Below are positions 1 through 8,514 of a DNA stretch of 64,000 nt, in pieces; position 1 is the stretch's first letter; every line of letters starts with the position of its first letter. The position numbers and the translations under genes were made by a program. The notes beneath the pieces are model-generated. The model was not told the DNA's origin, ran no database searches, and saw only the letters and a list, made by a program, of their open reading frames with translations. Source of the stretch: Gammaproteobacteria bacterium (GTDB lineage: Bacteria > Pseudomonadota > Gammaproteobacteria > Pseudomonadales > Pseudohongiellaceae); NCBI GenBank assembly GCA_018661465.1, contig JABJIC010000017.1, positions 124,001 through 188,000 on the forward strand, written 5' to 3'.

Positions 1-530
1 TCGTGGGCATCCTCATGTTCAATACCGTTTTCTACACTCAGTTGATCCAACTTGAAGCTATTACTGCCATCTTCTCTCTTAGGCCAGTTAATGCCTTCAG
101 GTCGAGTGGCCGCACATAAGCGCATCATATCTATAATGTCCCAACGACTATTCCCGTTCTTCCATTCTCGCTCATAGGCATCGTAAAAATTTCGATAGAG
201 TAGTTGGCGAGTCATTTCATCGTCAAATTGAATACTGTTATAACCAGCGACACATGTATTCGGCTTCGAGAATTCTTGCTCTATTTTTTTTGTAAACTCA
301 GATTCCGACAAGCCATCTTGGAGTGCTTTCTGAGGGGAGATGCCTGTTATCAAACAGGCTACTGGGTCGGGAAGAAAATCATCAGCAGGCTTGCAGTACA
401 TCACCAAAGGCTCGCCGATTATGTTTAAGTCTTCATCGGTTCTAATTCCAGCAAACTGAGATGCCCTATCTCTTCGAGGGTTAGCTCCAAAGGTTTCGAA
501 GTCGTACCAGTAAATTGAATTTTGCGACAC
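1..530 (-). CDS. sbcB: Exodeoxyribonuclease I, N-terminal part (runs off the window)
   Basis: Exonuclease I degrades single-stranded DNA 3'-5' and acts in recombination and mismatch repair. The minus-strand reading frame starts at GTG (528-530) and gives a YDFETFG motif, which holds the first acidic pair of the DEDD exonuclease fold. It continues with CKPADDFLPDP, TGISPQKA, NSIQFDDEMTRQLLYRNFYD and WDIIDMMR, all typical of E. coli SbcB in the same order. The GTG is chosen because a GGAG Shine-Dalgarno lies about 10 bases upstream, an in-frame TAG lies a little further upstream, and no ATG lies between. The C-terminal part is outside the window. The identity is secure from the motif order. Confidence 0.93.
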   Translation of the reverse strand, partial: MSQNSIYWYDFETFGANPRRDRASQFAGIRTDEDLNIIGEPLVMYCKPADDFLPDPVACLITGISPQKALQDGLSESEFTKKIEQEFSKPNTCVAGYNSIQFDDEMTRQLLYRNFYDAYEREWKNGNSRWDIIDMMRLCAATRPEGINWPKREDGSNSFKLDQLSVENGIEHEDAH

Positions 531-694
531 AAGTAGTTCTCCAGAATGCGATATATCAGCAGTGCTTGCCTAAACAGGACAATACCTAGAATTTCTAACA
601 CGAGCCATGAAAATCTCCAACCCAAGACTGATCCTGCCTGCATCCTGGCTTTTCCATCTGTACTTTCCAGCTTATTTGGGGAAAAAATCGGCAT
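425..694 (-). CDS. Possible small single-pass membrane protein overlapping sbcB
   Basis: This 89-codon frame starts with ATG 8 bases after a good AGGAG ribosome site and encodes one hydrophobic stretch (about residues 26-50, WRFSWLVLEILGIVLF at its core) followed by a basic segment. Its last 106 bases overlap the sbcB start in another frame, which is unusual, and its tail (TLEEIGHLSLLELEP) is only the shifted reading of sbcB codons. I do not recognise the family. It may be a real short leader protein, or a chance frame in the 250-base gap between sbcB and pyrB. The ribosome site is the only positive evidence. Confidence 0.25.
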   Translation of the reverse strand: MPIFSPNKLESTDGKARMQAGSVLGWRFSWLVLEILGIVLFRQALLIYRILENYLCRKIQFTGTTSKPLELTLEEIGHLSLLELEPMKT

Positions 695-786
695 TCACGC
701 ACTCCTATTACCCCCGCCTTTGTAGTAATATCCATTAAGCCAAATACAATAAAAATTATACATTTACAGGACTTATAGACTTTTCA

Positions 787-1800
787 ATGGATTTTCGCGG
801 CGCCCATATAATTAGCGTAAAGCAATTTGAAAGAAGCGATGTCGATGAGATATTTCGCGTCGCCGATGCCATGGAGCCCTATTCACAACGAGACAGAGTC
901 ACTAATGTCCTCGACGGTGCCATTCTCGGCAATATGTTTTTCGAGCCCAGCACAAGAACTCGTATGAGCTTTGGTTGCGCCTTTAACCTATTGGGAGGTG
1001 ATGTTCGAGAAACAACCGACGTCAAATCCTCCTCGATCTCAAAGGGTGAATCACTCTATGACACAGCGCGAGTAATCAGCGGATATAGCGACGTCATCGT
1101 AATGCGACATCCGCAGATCGGGTCTGTCAGCGAATTCGCCAAGGCAAGCCGGGTACCTGTAATCAATGGCGGAGACGGCTCCAATGAACACCCTTCTCAG
1201 GCTCTACTGGATCTCTACACCATAAAGAAAGAACTACAATCAAACCAACGACAGATAGATGGCATGCATATCGCCATGGTTGGAGACCTTAAGCACGGGC
1301 GCACGGTTCACTCCCTCTCTCAACTCCTGCTTTTGTACAAAGACATTTCTTTCACTCTAATCTCACCTCACGAGCTGCGCATGCCCGAGGAGATAGTCTC
1401 GGAGCTGAATAATGCCGGACATAAGGTCGTTGAAACTGAAGACATGGAGAACGGACTAACGGACAACGACACGGTATACCTCACTCGCATTCAAGAAGAA
1501 CGCTTCACCAATAAACTGGAAGCTGATGTATATCGAGGAAGGTTTAGGCTAAACCAGGCCATCTATACACGGAACTGCCAGCCTAATACTGTCATTATGC
1601 ACCCCCTTCCCCGAGATTCACGGGAAGACGCCAATGAATTGGATAACGACCTAAATCAGCATCCAAATTTGGCAATTTTCAGACAAACCGATAATGGGGT
1701 ACTGGTGCGGATGGCTTTATTCTCGCTGATACTGGACGTTGCCGATAAAGTTGAACAGGCATCGCGTAAGGTTGAATGGTATACAGAAGGAAGATTCTAG
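787..1800 (+). CDS. pyrB: Aspartate carbamoyltransferase catalytic chain
   Basis: PyrB joins carbamoyl phosphate and L-aspartate to give N-carbamoyl-aspartate, the committed step of pyrimidine synthesis in the cytoplasm. The carbamoyl-phosphate loop FEPSTRTR is at residues 52-59. HPSQALLDLYTI follows near residue 136, and VGDLKHGRTVHSL and MHPLPR mark the aspartate-binding half. The length (337 aa) is near the upper end for catalytic chains. No regulatory chain (pyrI) or dihydroorotase follows; pilU starts 72 bases downstream, so regulation by a PyrI subunit would need a gene elsewhere. The Shine-Dalgarno is poor (AGGA about 15 bases upstream). Family assignment is secure. Confidence 0.96.
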   Translation: MDFRGAHIISVKQFERSDVDEIFRVADAMEPYSQRDRVTNVLDGAILGNMFFEPSTRTRMSFGCAFNLLGGDVRETTDVKSSSISKGESLYDTARVISGYSDVIVMRHPQIGSVSEFAKASRVPVINGGDGSNEHPSQALLDLYTIKKELQSNQRQIDGMHIAMVGDLKHGRTVHSLSQLLLLYKDISFTLISPHELRMPEEIVSELNNAGHKVVETEDMENGLTDNDTVYLTRIQEERFTNKLEADVYRGRFRLNQAIYTRNCQPNTVIMHPLPRDSREDANELDNDLNQHPNLAIFRQTDNGVLVRMALFSLILDVADKVEQASRKVEWYTEGRF

Positions 1801-1871
1801 AGAAGGCCCAAGAATAATTAAAATATGTGTACGCTCACCAAGGCGACAAGCTGAGATACAGGAAGAAAACA

Positions 1872-3023
1872 ATGGGATTTAAAGATCTACTTAAAATGAT
1901 GATAGAGAAGGATGGTTCAGACCTCTTTCTTACAACCGGCGCAGCTCCCAGCATGAAGGCGTTCGGAAACTTAACCCCACTGGTTGACAAAATAATGCCT
2001 GAGGGAATGGTTAAAAAAATCGCCTATCAGATTATGAACGAAGATCAGATCCGGGACTTCGAGAAGAGTCCAGAAATGAACCTGGCTATTTCCGATCCAG
2101 ATATTGGCCGCTTCCGTGTAAATATTTTTCAGCAACGAGGCGAGGTAGCTATCGTCGCACGTAATATTAAAACTGAAATTCCTTCTGCGGCCTCGCTTGG
2201 CCTTCCACCAGTTTTAAATGACCTTATTATGCAGAAGCGGGGACTAGTGCTTTTTGTTGGTGGTACCGGCTCAGGCAAATCAACCTCCCTGGCCGCCTTG
2301 ATAGATCATCGAAACAAGAACAGCGATGGCCATATCATCACCATCGAAGACCCAGTGGAATTTGTCCACCCTCATCAAAAATCCATCGTTAACCAGAGGG
2401 AAATTGGAGTCGATACCAATTCCTATGAAGAGGCCCTACAAAATACTCTAAGACAGGCTCCAGATGTGATCCTGATTGGTGAGATTCGAAGCCGCGAGAC
2501 CATGGAACATGCTCTAGCGTTTGCGGAAACAGGCCATCTTTGTCTTTCTACGCTCCATGCAAATAATGCCAACCAGGCATTGGATCGAATCATTAACTTC
2601 TTCCCGGAAGAACGGCACAAGCAGCTATTTTTAGATCTATCTTTAAACCTGCAAGGTTTTGTCTCACAAAGACTGATTCCAACTGTAGACGGCAAGCGAG
2701 CAGCCGCTATAGAAATTCTCCTCGGAACGCCAAGAGTCTGCGATCTTATCAAGCAAGGTGAGGTTATGGAGCTCAAAGAAGTTATGGAGAAGTCTGAGCA
2801 ACAAGGTATGAAGACTTTCGACTCCGCTCTTTATGCTCTTTATAAAACCGGCAAGATCAGTTACGAAGAAGCACTCAAAAATGCAGATTCGAAAAACAAT
2901 CTTCGGCTACGAATTCAACTCGCAGACAATGCAGAGGGTAATGACTCCGAACTGGACGAAGAAGATGATTCCGGCGGCTTGTCTCTGGTTAGTGATGACG
3001 ACGACAGTAATAATTTGCGTTAA
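1872..3023 (+). CDS. pilU: Type IV pilus retraction ATPase PilU
   Basis: PilU is a cytoplasmic hexameric ATPase of the PilT family that assists pilus retraction and twitching. Walker A GGTGSGKST is at residues 130-138, followed by the Asp box IIEDPVEF-type segment (ITIEDPVEFVH), Walker B (VILIGEIRSRETM) and a His box (TGHLCLSTLHANN). The start at 1872 follows AGGAAG by about 7 bases and gives 383 aa, matching PilU (about 382 aa) better than PilT (about 345). An upstream GTG at 1827 would add 15 residues without a ribosome site. The C-terminal tail is very acidic (SELDEEDDSGG, SDDDDS), as in PilU. pilT, normally next to pilU, is not in the window. Confidence 0.93.
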   Translation: MGFKDLLKMMIEKDGSDLFLTTGAAPSMKAFGNLTPLVDKIMPEGMVKKIAYQIMNEDQIRDFEKSPEMNLAISDPDIGRFRVNIFQQRGEVAIVARNIKTEIPSAASLGLPPVLNDLIMQKRGLVLFVGGTGSGKSTSLAALIDHRNKNSDGHIITIEDPVEFVHPHQKSIVNQREIGVDTNSYEEALQNTLRQAPDVILIGEIRSRETMEHALAFAETGHLCLSTLHANNANQALDRIINFFPEERHKQLFLDLSLNLQGFVSQRLIPTVDGKRAAAIEILLGTPRVCDLIKQGEVMELKEVMEKSEQQGMKTFDSALYALYKTGKISYEEALKNADSKNNLRLRIQLADNAEGNDSELDEEDDSGGLSLVSDDDDSNNLR

Positions 3024-3035
3024 GTTTAATATCTA

Positions 3036-4487
3036 ATGCTTAAACAATCTGAATATATGGCTCTGGATGCGGTCGATCTGGGCGCCGGTTTAAAAAACAA
3101 AGATTTCAGCTGTGTTGAAATTACACGCTGCGCCATTGACCGTGCAAATGAAGTAAATCCGCATATTCATGCCATCGTGTATGAAAACTTCGATCTCGCC
3201 CTGGTCGAGGCTGAAAAATTCGACACGCAAAATAAACTATTCCAGAAAAGCAGAGTCGCCGGGGTTCCTTTTCTTATTAAGGATCTAACCCCCGTCAAAG
3301 ACTTACCGTGTCAATTTGGCAGCAAACTTTTCAACGGCTTTATAGCAAAGCAGAATGCGAATATCGTAGACAGCTATCTTGAAGCTGGTCTAAACATTTT
3401 TGGCAAGACAAACACTCCCGAGTGGGGAGTAACTCTCACAACCGAACCGGTAGCCAACGATGTCTGCCGCAATCCCTGGAATATCGACTATTCCACCGGC
3501 GGTTCCAGTGGCGGCGCTGCGGCAGCAGTTGCTTCTGGAATTTCCCCTGTTGCCAATGCCAGTGATGGTGGCGGCTCTATCAGAATCCCCGCTTCCTGCT
3601 GTGGGCTATTCGGGCTCAAACCAAGCCGCGGATTAACCACTATCGAAGATGAACTCTCTGCTTGCTGGAGTGGGCTGAGTGTAAGCCATGTGGTGTCTCA
3701 GACCGTGCGAGACAGTGCTGCATTTCTCGACATTGTTCGCCTCAACAAGGCAAAGCTGTTTCCCCTGCCCAGTTCACCGACTTCATTCCTGGAAGACCTG
3801 AATGAAGAGCCAGACAAGTTGCGTATAGGCATTCATCTTGAGCACCCCATGGGGGAAGTAATTGATTCGGATTGCCTAGATGCTGTGAAGAAAACAGCCA
3901 AGATTTGCAGTTCCCTCGGCCATGAAGTTGAATTGGTGGATTACTCTATAGATTACACGCCAGTAGTTTCCGCTATGTCCCGAATTATCAACACCCACGT
4001 CTATCAATCCGTTGCTCCCAGACTGCTGAAATTGGATATGGAAATTGAAGATAGCCCGCTTGAGCTATCCACCAAAATCATGGCCAAGTCGGGAAAGAAG
4101 GTCGACGCAGCGAGCTATCTAGTTGCAAGGGATTTACTTACTGCTACCGAGCAGCAGATGTCAGATTTTCACCAAGAATTTGACATCGTTATCTCCCCGG
4201 TCCTGACCAAGACTCCTGCTCCACTGGCGTGGCTCGACATGAACAATGAGGATATGAGGGAATATTCGGCCAGATTCAGGCAGTACAGTGGATTTGCTGC
4301 GATCTACAATGGTACCGGACAACCCAGCATGTCTATGCCCCTGCATATGAGTTCCGCAGGGCTTCCCGTTGGAGTAATGCTCAGCAGTGGCTGGGGGTGC
4401 GATGCCCTGCTTTTACGACTAGCCAGACAGATAGAACAGGCATCTCCTTGGCAGCGAATGTCAGGATATGCTCCCGAAGCCGCCTGA
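3036..4487 (+). CDS. Amidase signature family hydrolase
   Basis: This enzyme hydrolyses a carboxylic amide through the Ser-cisSer-Lys triad. Lys82 (VPFLIKDL), the glycine-serine loop STGGSSGG with cis-Ser near 157, and the nucleophile Ser181 in GGGSIRIPA are all present. The 483-residue length is typical for amidases of the GatA/AmiC-like group. There is no signal peptide, so it acts in the cytoplasm. It starts 12 bases after pilU, probably on the same transcript. GatA itself is unlikely because gatB and gatC are absent. The substrate cannot be told from the sequence. Confidence 0.9.
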   Translation: MLKQSEYMALDAVDLGAGLKNKDFSCVEITRCAIDRANEVNPHIHAIVYENFDLALVEAEKFDTQNKLFQKSRVAGVPFLIKDLTPVKDLPCQFGSKLFNGFIAKQNANIVDSYLEAGLNIFGKTNTPEWGVTLTTEPVANDVCRNPWNIDYSTGGSSGGAAAAVASGISPVANASDGGGSIRIPASCCGLFGLKPSRGLTTIEDELSACWSGLSVSHVVSQTVRDSAAFLDIVRLNKAKLFPLPSSPTSFLEDLNEEPDKLRIGIHLEHPMGEVIDSDCLDAVKKTAKICSSLGHEVELVDYSIDYTPVVSAMSRIINTHVYQSVAPRLLKLDMEIEDSPLELSTKIMAKSGKKVDAASYLVARDLLTATEQQMSDFHQEFDIVISPVLTKTPAPLAWLDMNNEDMREYSARFRQYSGFAAIYNGTGQPSMSMPLHMSSAGLPVGVMLSSGWGCDALLLRLARQIEQASPWQRMSGYAPEAA

Positions 4488-4641
4488 TAGTTACCTCCAA
4501 TAGCTCGTGGCTCTGCCTTTTTGAGACTCAATACTCAGCTCACAAACCTGTAATTTCAACGAAGATCGACGTAGAATGAGCGGCTTATCGGGGGATAAAC
4601 AGCAGAATGTTAATAATCTGAATACCGCTCGCGGAGACACT

Positions 4642-5661
4642 ATGAAAACCCAAATTTCCAAATTAGCCGGCATACTGGCTTTTGCTCTTGCAGGATCTGC
4701 CTATGGTCAGGTCGTCGAAATCCCACGCACTGAATGGGGAGTTCCCAATCTACAAGGTAATTGGCAACTCAAGACCGTAATGCCATTTCAGCGACCACAG
4801 GAGTTGGGCACTAAGCAAGCTTATACCGAAGAAGAGGCTCTAACGCTTGAGAGTCAAGCACAGAAAGCCGTGGAGCAAGACAATGAGCCGTTGGACCCAA
4901 ACCGTCCAGCACCGGATCTTGCTGCCCTTCCCCCAGTTGGTAACTACGATCTTTTCTGGACCGACCGTGGGATGTTCCTTCCTACTATAAACGGAGAGTT
5001 CAGGACTTCAGCGATTATCGATCCGCCTAATGGCCGTATTCCCGAACTTGTTGCAGGCTTTCAAGATCGCATGAGGGATCTTCGAGCCGCCCGCCCTGAT
5101 CGCAATGATGGACCGGAAGGCCGAGGTTTAGGAGAGCGCTGCCTGGTGGCCTTTGGCAATAGTTCAGGCCCTGTTATGTCTCCAGTTATGTATAACAGCC
5201 ACATGCAGATAGTGCAGTCTCCAGGATATGTGACTATCGTTGTAGAGATGGTTCATGATGCAAGAATCATCAAGATTAGCGATGAGCGCAGCCCCGCTTC
5301 GGAATCACACCAAAAATGGATGGGAGATTCCATAGGTCGCTGGGAAGGAGATACACTGATTGTAGAAACCAAGAATTACAATCCTTGGATTACATACCGC
5401 GGAGCTCCAACAGAAAATCTGACGGTGATAGAAACATTCCGTCGTGAAGGAGAAAACAAAGTTGTCTATGGTTTTACTGTCGATGACCCTTCCGTCTATA
5501 CCGCACAATGGACTGGAGAATATCCTCTATCCAGGATGGAAGAGCCAGTTTACGAATATGCTTGTCACGAAGGTAACTACGGAATCATAGGAATACTGGC
5601 GGGAGCCAGACGCCTGGAAGCAATGGAAGCAGCCGGCGTTGAGTTAGAAATAGCGCAGTAA
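4642..5661 (+). CDS. Secreted protein of unknown family (paralogue of the gene at 38910)
   Basis: I do not recognise a named domain. The start at 4642 follows GGAGA and gives a clean signal peptide (about 22 residues, ending SAYGQ). The mature protein opens with a tryptophan-rich GVPNLQGNW segment. Its C-terminal half carries GDSIGRWEGDTLIVETKNY and later DPSVYTAQW. The minus-strand gene at 38910-39725 has the same landmarks (DFSGIWQ, HSLGSFDGDTLVIDV, DPNVYTRPW), so the two are paralogues. Proteins of this kind are, from memory, common in acidobacteria and some marine gammaproteobacteria and remain uncharacterised. A terminator follows. An upstream start at 4576 would bury the signal peptide. 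Confidence 0.8.
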   Translation: MKTQISKLAGILAFALAGSAYGQVVEIPRTEWGVPNLQGNWQLKTVMPFQRPQELGTKQAYTEEEALTLESQAQKAVEQDNEPLDPNRPAPDLAALPPVGNYDLFWTDRGMFLPTINGEFRTSAIIDPPNGRIPELVAGFQDRMRDLRAARPDRNDGPEGRGLGERCLVAFGNSSGPVMSPVMYNSHMQIVQSPGYVTIVVEMVHDARIIKISDERSPASESHQKWMGDSIGRWEGDTLIVETKNYNPWITYRGAPTENLTVIETFRREGENKVVYGFTVDDPSVYTAQWTGEYPLSRMEEPVYEYACHEGNYGIIGILAGARRLEAMEAAGVELEIAQ

Positions 5662-5674
5662 ATATTTCTTCTTG

Positions 5675-5704
5675 TAAAAAAGGCGACCTTGGTCGCCTTT
5701 TTTT
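5675..5704 (+). terminator. Rho-independent terminator (works in both directions)
   Basis: Stem GGCGAC/GTCGCC with a CTTG loop, flanked by six A before and a run of seven T after. It lies 13 bases after the secreted-protein gene and about 40 bases past the stop of xdhC on the other strand, so its symmetry lets it end both transcripts. Confidence 0.92.
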
Positions 5705-5742
5705 ATGCTCTATTTTAATGCTCTTTCTGCCAATTTAAAGTT

Positions 5743-6717
5743 CTAGTTTTTGACCTTATGACGAACCGCTGTTACTTCCGCCATAACGGAAATTGCTATC
5801 TCAGCAGGAGTCTTGCTACTGATTTGCAAGCCAATAGGCGCATGCAGTCGTGCGATTTCCGCTGCACTAAGCCCCAATTCAGGAAGACGCTCTCTTCTGG
5901 CAGCGGAGGTTCTCTCAGACCCCATCGCTCCTATATAAAACGCTTCCGTCTTTAGCGCTTCCATTAATGCCATATCATCCACTCTAGGGTCATGGGCTAG
6001 AGCAATAATCCCACTGTAGGGATTATTAAATGACTCTCGAACTACGTCATCCGGAAGTCTGGAAATAGTTTCTACGCCATCGACATGCCAATTATCGAGA
6101 TAATTCGGCCGCGGATCACAGAGCATAACGTCATATTCCAGCGCTAGAGCCATTTCGGCTACGTACCTAGCAACATCTCCCGCACCCAGCAACAGTAGAC
6201 GATACATGGGGCTGAGACTGTGGGCCATAGAATCTTCATCAAGAACGACGGCTTCGTCACTGCTATTGGGGCTTGCAGAAATTTGGCCATTCCCTAGATC
6301 AACAATTCGACTTACGGATTTATGTTGCTCAAGGTCAGTCTTCAACCTGTCAAAGATATCCCTATTGCTTTCATTGGATTCGATGTACTCAAGTAGAACA
6401 TGAAGTTGTCCACCACAAGGTAATTTCAGTCTGGCCTGCTCTTCCGCTGTTACGCCATATTTAACAACAAAGGGTTTTTGCATTTCATCGAATTGAGATT
6501 TAAGACTTCCATCTCGAAGCTGTTCGAGAAAATCTTCTTCTATACAACCTCCAGATATTGAGCCCACTAGTTCACCCTCAACCGTGCAGGCCATCATTGC
6601 TCCCACGGGTCGTGGCGACGAGCCCCAGGTTTTCAATATGGTGCATAACCATACTGATTTCTGATCACCTAACCAGGTAGAGACGTGGCTGATTATGTGC
6701 TGCTGACTACTTAACAT
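5743..6717 (-). CDS. XdhC/CoxI family protein (molybdenum cofactor handling)
   Basis: XdhC proteins bind and modify molybdenum cofactor and insert it into xanthine dehydrogenase-type enzymes. The N-terminal CoxI-type domain (residues about 15-80) shows GSSPRPVGAMM and GSISGGCIEEDF. The C-terminal Rossmann domain begins near 170 with LLLGAGDVARYVAEMA, and DPRPNY, IALAHDPRVDD and GAMGSERTSAARRERL follow. The 324-residue length is normal for the two-domain form. No molybdenum hydroxylase or cofactor gene lies nearby, so the client enzyme must be elsewhere. It starts 58 bases after the MATE gene on the same strand and may share its transcript. Confidence 0.9.
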   Translation of the reverse strand: MLSSQQHIISHVSTWLGDQKSVWLCTILKTWGSSPRPVGAMMACTVEGELVGSISGGCIEEDFLEQLRDGSLKSQFDEMQKPFVVKYGVTAEEQARLKLPCGGQLHVLLEYIESNESNRDIFDRLKTDLEQHKSVSRIVDLGNGQISASPNSSDEAVVLDEDSMAHSLSPMYRLLLLGAGDVARYVAEMALALEYDVMLCDPRPNYLDNWHVDGVETISRLPDDVVRESFNNPYSGIIALAHDPRVDDMALMEALKTEAFYIGAMGSERTSAARRERLPELGLSAAEIARLHAPIGLQISSKTPAEIAISVMAEVTAVRHKVKN

Positions 6718-6775
6718 ACTTTTGCGATGCCTTAGCTAATAACTGGACCAAAATAAAAGAGAAATGAATTGAAAA

Positions 6776-8179
6776 CTAAAATTGCTGCAATTTCCACTTC
6801 CCTCTTCGGAAGACGAGAAAGCCTACTATACCTAGAAGTATGTCCGCAGCAAACACGGACCAAAATACCCCCGAGGGTCCCAGGTTCAATCCTAGTGCCA
6901 AACTATAGGCTAGAGGTATCTCCACTACCCAGAAGCAAAAAACATTAATCCAGGTGGGCGTCATGGTATCACCTGCACCATTGAATGCCTGTGTCAGAGC
7001 CATGCCCGCTCCCCATGCCACAAACGCAAGGCTAAAAATTCTCAGACTTTCTATGCCGTAATTTACAACTATCTCATTATCAACAAAGATCAGAATTATT
7101 GGCTGGGTGAACAACAGGATCAGCACAGAAACCAAACCCATATACATGGAATTATATTTTACGATGTACCAGACCGTTGTTTCAGCTCTATCCATCAAAC
7201 CCGCACCCAGGTTCTGGCCAACCAGAGTAGCTGCAGCGTTACTCAAACCCCAGGCTGGCAAGATGGTAAACATCACAACCCTCACCGCGATCGTATAACC
7301 AGCGACAGCCTCGCTACCAAAACTTGATACAAGTTGCATGAGAAACACCCAACTAGCTGTTCCCACCAGAAATTGAGCAACGCCACCTGTTGAAATTCGA
7401 ATTAAATGCCTCATGGTCTTTATATGAAGAATCATGTTCTGAAGGTGTAGCTGGATTCGTCCACCACCACCACAGAGATAGTACAGACCGTAGAGAACGC
7501 CTATGCCGCGTCCGATATTTGTTGCTACCGCCGCTCCAGAGAGACCCATTTCAGGAAAAGGACCATAACCATAGATGAGACAAGGGTCGAGAACGATGTT
7601 AATACAATTAGCAATTGTGAGCGCACGCATTGCCAGACTGGCATCCCCTGCTCCCCGAAAAATTCCATTTATAAGGAAGAGAAAAACGATAGTAAAACAA
7701 GAGCCAAACATTATTCTTGTGTATGTCGAACCAGCCTCGATAACAGCTTCATCGGCACCCATTAGACCCAGGATTTCTTCTGCATACATTAAACCCAGAA
7801 GACCAACAATCACCGAAACTATTAACCCCAGAATGATTGACTGTGCTGCCGCTAGAGACGCTCTTTCCGGATCCTTCTCTCCAATCCTGCGAGCGATCAA
7901 TGCAGTGGTTCCCATACTCAGACCGATTGCCACAGCGTATAAAAGAGTAATCATCGCTTCTGTAAGGCCGACGGTAGCCACAGCTTCCGCTCCCAACCCC
8001 GCCACGAAAAATATGTCGACAACTGCAAATACAGATTCCATCGCCATTTCAAGAATCATGGGTATTGCTAACAGAATTGTTACCCGCGCAATGGAGCCTT
8101 CCGTGTAATTTATTTCGGAATCACCAGCCATAGCTTGCTTAAACAAGCTCAAGGCATTTCTAAATTTAGTATTCTTCAT
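6776..8179 (-). CDS. MATE family efflux transporter
   Basis: An inner-membrane exporter that expels cationic or drug-like compounds in exchange for sodium or protons. The 467 residues contain about 12 hydrophobic segments arranged as two halves. The N-terminal half has the typical ILLAIPMILEMAMESVF and ATVGLTEAM segments. GIFRGAGDASLAM and AFNGAGDTMTP appear at equivalent places in the two halves, as expected for the internal repeat of MATE proteins. The start has no strong ribosome site. xdhC follows on the same strand. The substrate is unknown. Confidence 0.92.
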   Translation of the reverse strand: MKNTKFRNALSLFKQAMAGDSEINYTEGSIARVTILLAIPMILEMAMESVFAVVDIFFVAGLGAEAVATVGLTEAMITLLYAVAIGLSMGTTALIARRIGEKDPERASLAAAQSIILGLIVSVIVGLLGLMYAEEILGLMGADEAVIEAGSTYTRIMFGSCFTIVFLFLINGIFRGAGDASLAMRALTIANCINIVLDPCLIYGYGPFPEMGLSGAAVATNIGRGIGVLYGLYYLCGGGGRIQLHLQNMILHIKTMRHLIRISTGGVAQFLVGTASWVFLMQLVSSFGSEAVAGYTIAVRVVMFTILPAWGLSNAAATLVGQNLGAGLMDRAETTVWYIVKYNSMYMGLVSVLILLFTQPIILIFVDNEIVVNYGIESLRIFSLAFVAWGAGMALTQAFNGAGDTMTPTWINVFCFWVVEIPLAYSLALGLNLGPSGVFWSVFAADILLGIVGFLVFRRGKWKLQQF

Positions 8180-8514
8180 ACATGCACCAATGGAATGACA
8201 CTTTAGCCAAACCGATCTACTGATTGTGTATCTTTGTTTCAGACATAAACCGAGAAGCGCAACGCTCGATTAGGAACGAAAGCCATCGCAGATGTCTGGA
8301 ATTATCCGAAGGAGTTGGAAGCGTGTGCAATAATGTCTTGAAAATAGAACAAGAACTTTATCGAGATGATCAGGCCGCCACTCTATTTGAAAGGAGAATC
8401 TTCATTGGGCGTCGCTCCTGAGGATGAAAGTTAGTGCATTATAGTGCGAGAATAGATTTTCAATCTACTCATTTGTGAGATTGAAATAATTAGGAATGCT
8501 ATTGAATCGTAAGG
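8180..8514. other. 335-base gap without a convincing gene
   Basis: This lies between the MATE start and the stop of the TonB-like gene, both on the minus strand. Short frames exist on both strands but none shows a known motif. One of 11 codons (minus strand, start near 8408) does follow an AGGAG. The only clear structure is the inverted repeat listed separately at 8458-8486. The MATE promoter should lie here, but I cannot place it with confidence. Confidence 0.5.
8458..8486. repeat. Perfect 9-base inverted repeat
   Basis: TTTCAATCT, an 11-base spacer, then AGATTGAAA. It sits just past the stop of the minus-strand gene at 8515 and could be a weak 3'-end hairpin, but no U-run follows on that strand. 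Confidence 0.6.

Noticed and set aside
204-428. 74-codon plus-strand frame at the left edge
   Set aside because: It lies opposite the conserved exonuclease I coding sequence, whose motifs explain the region fully.
7575-8108. 177-codon open frame on the plus strand opposite the MATE exporter
   Set aside because: It is exactly antisense to well-conserved MATE membrane segments and its translation (Ile/Arg/Ala/Pro-rich) is the mirror of that gene. No motif or ribosome site supports it.
8224-8421. 65-codon plus-strand frame in the gap at 8.2-8.4 kb
   Set aside because: Starts with TTG without a ribosome site, shows no recognisable motif, and the region has no conserved landmarks.
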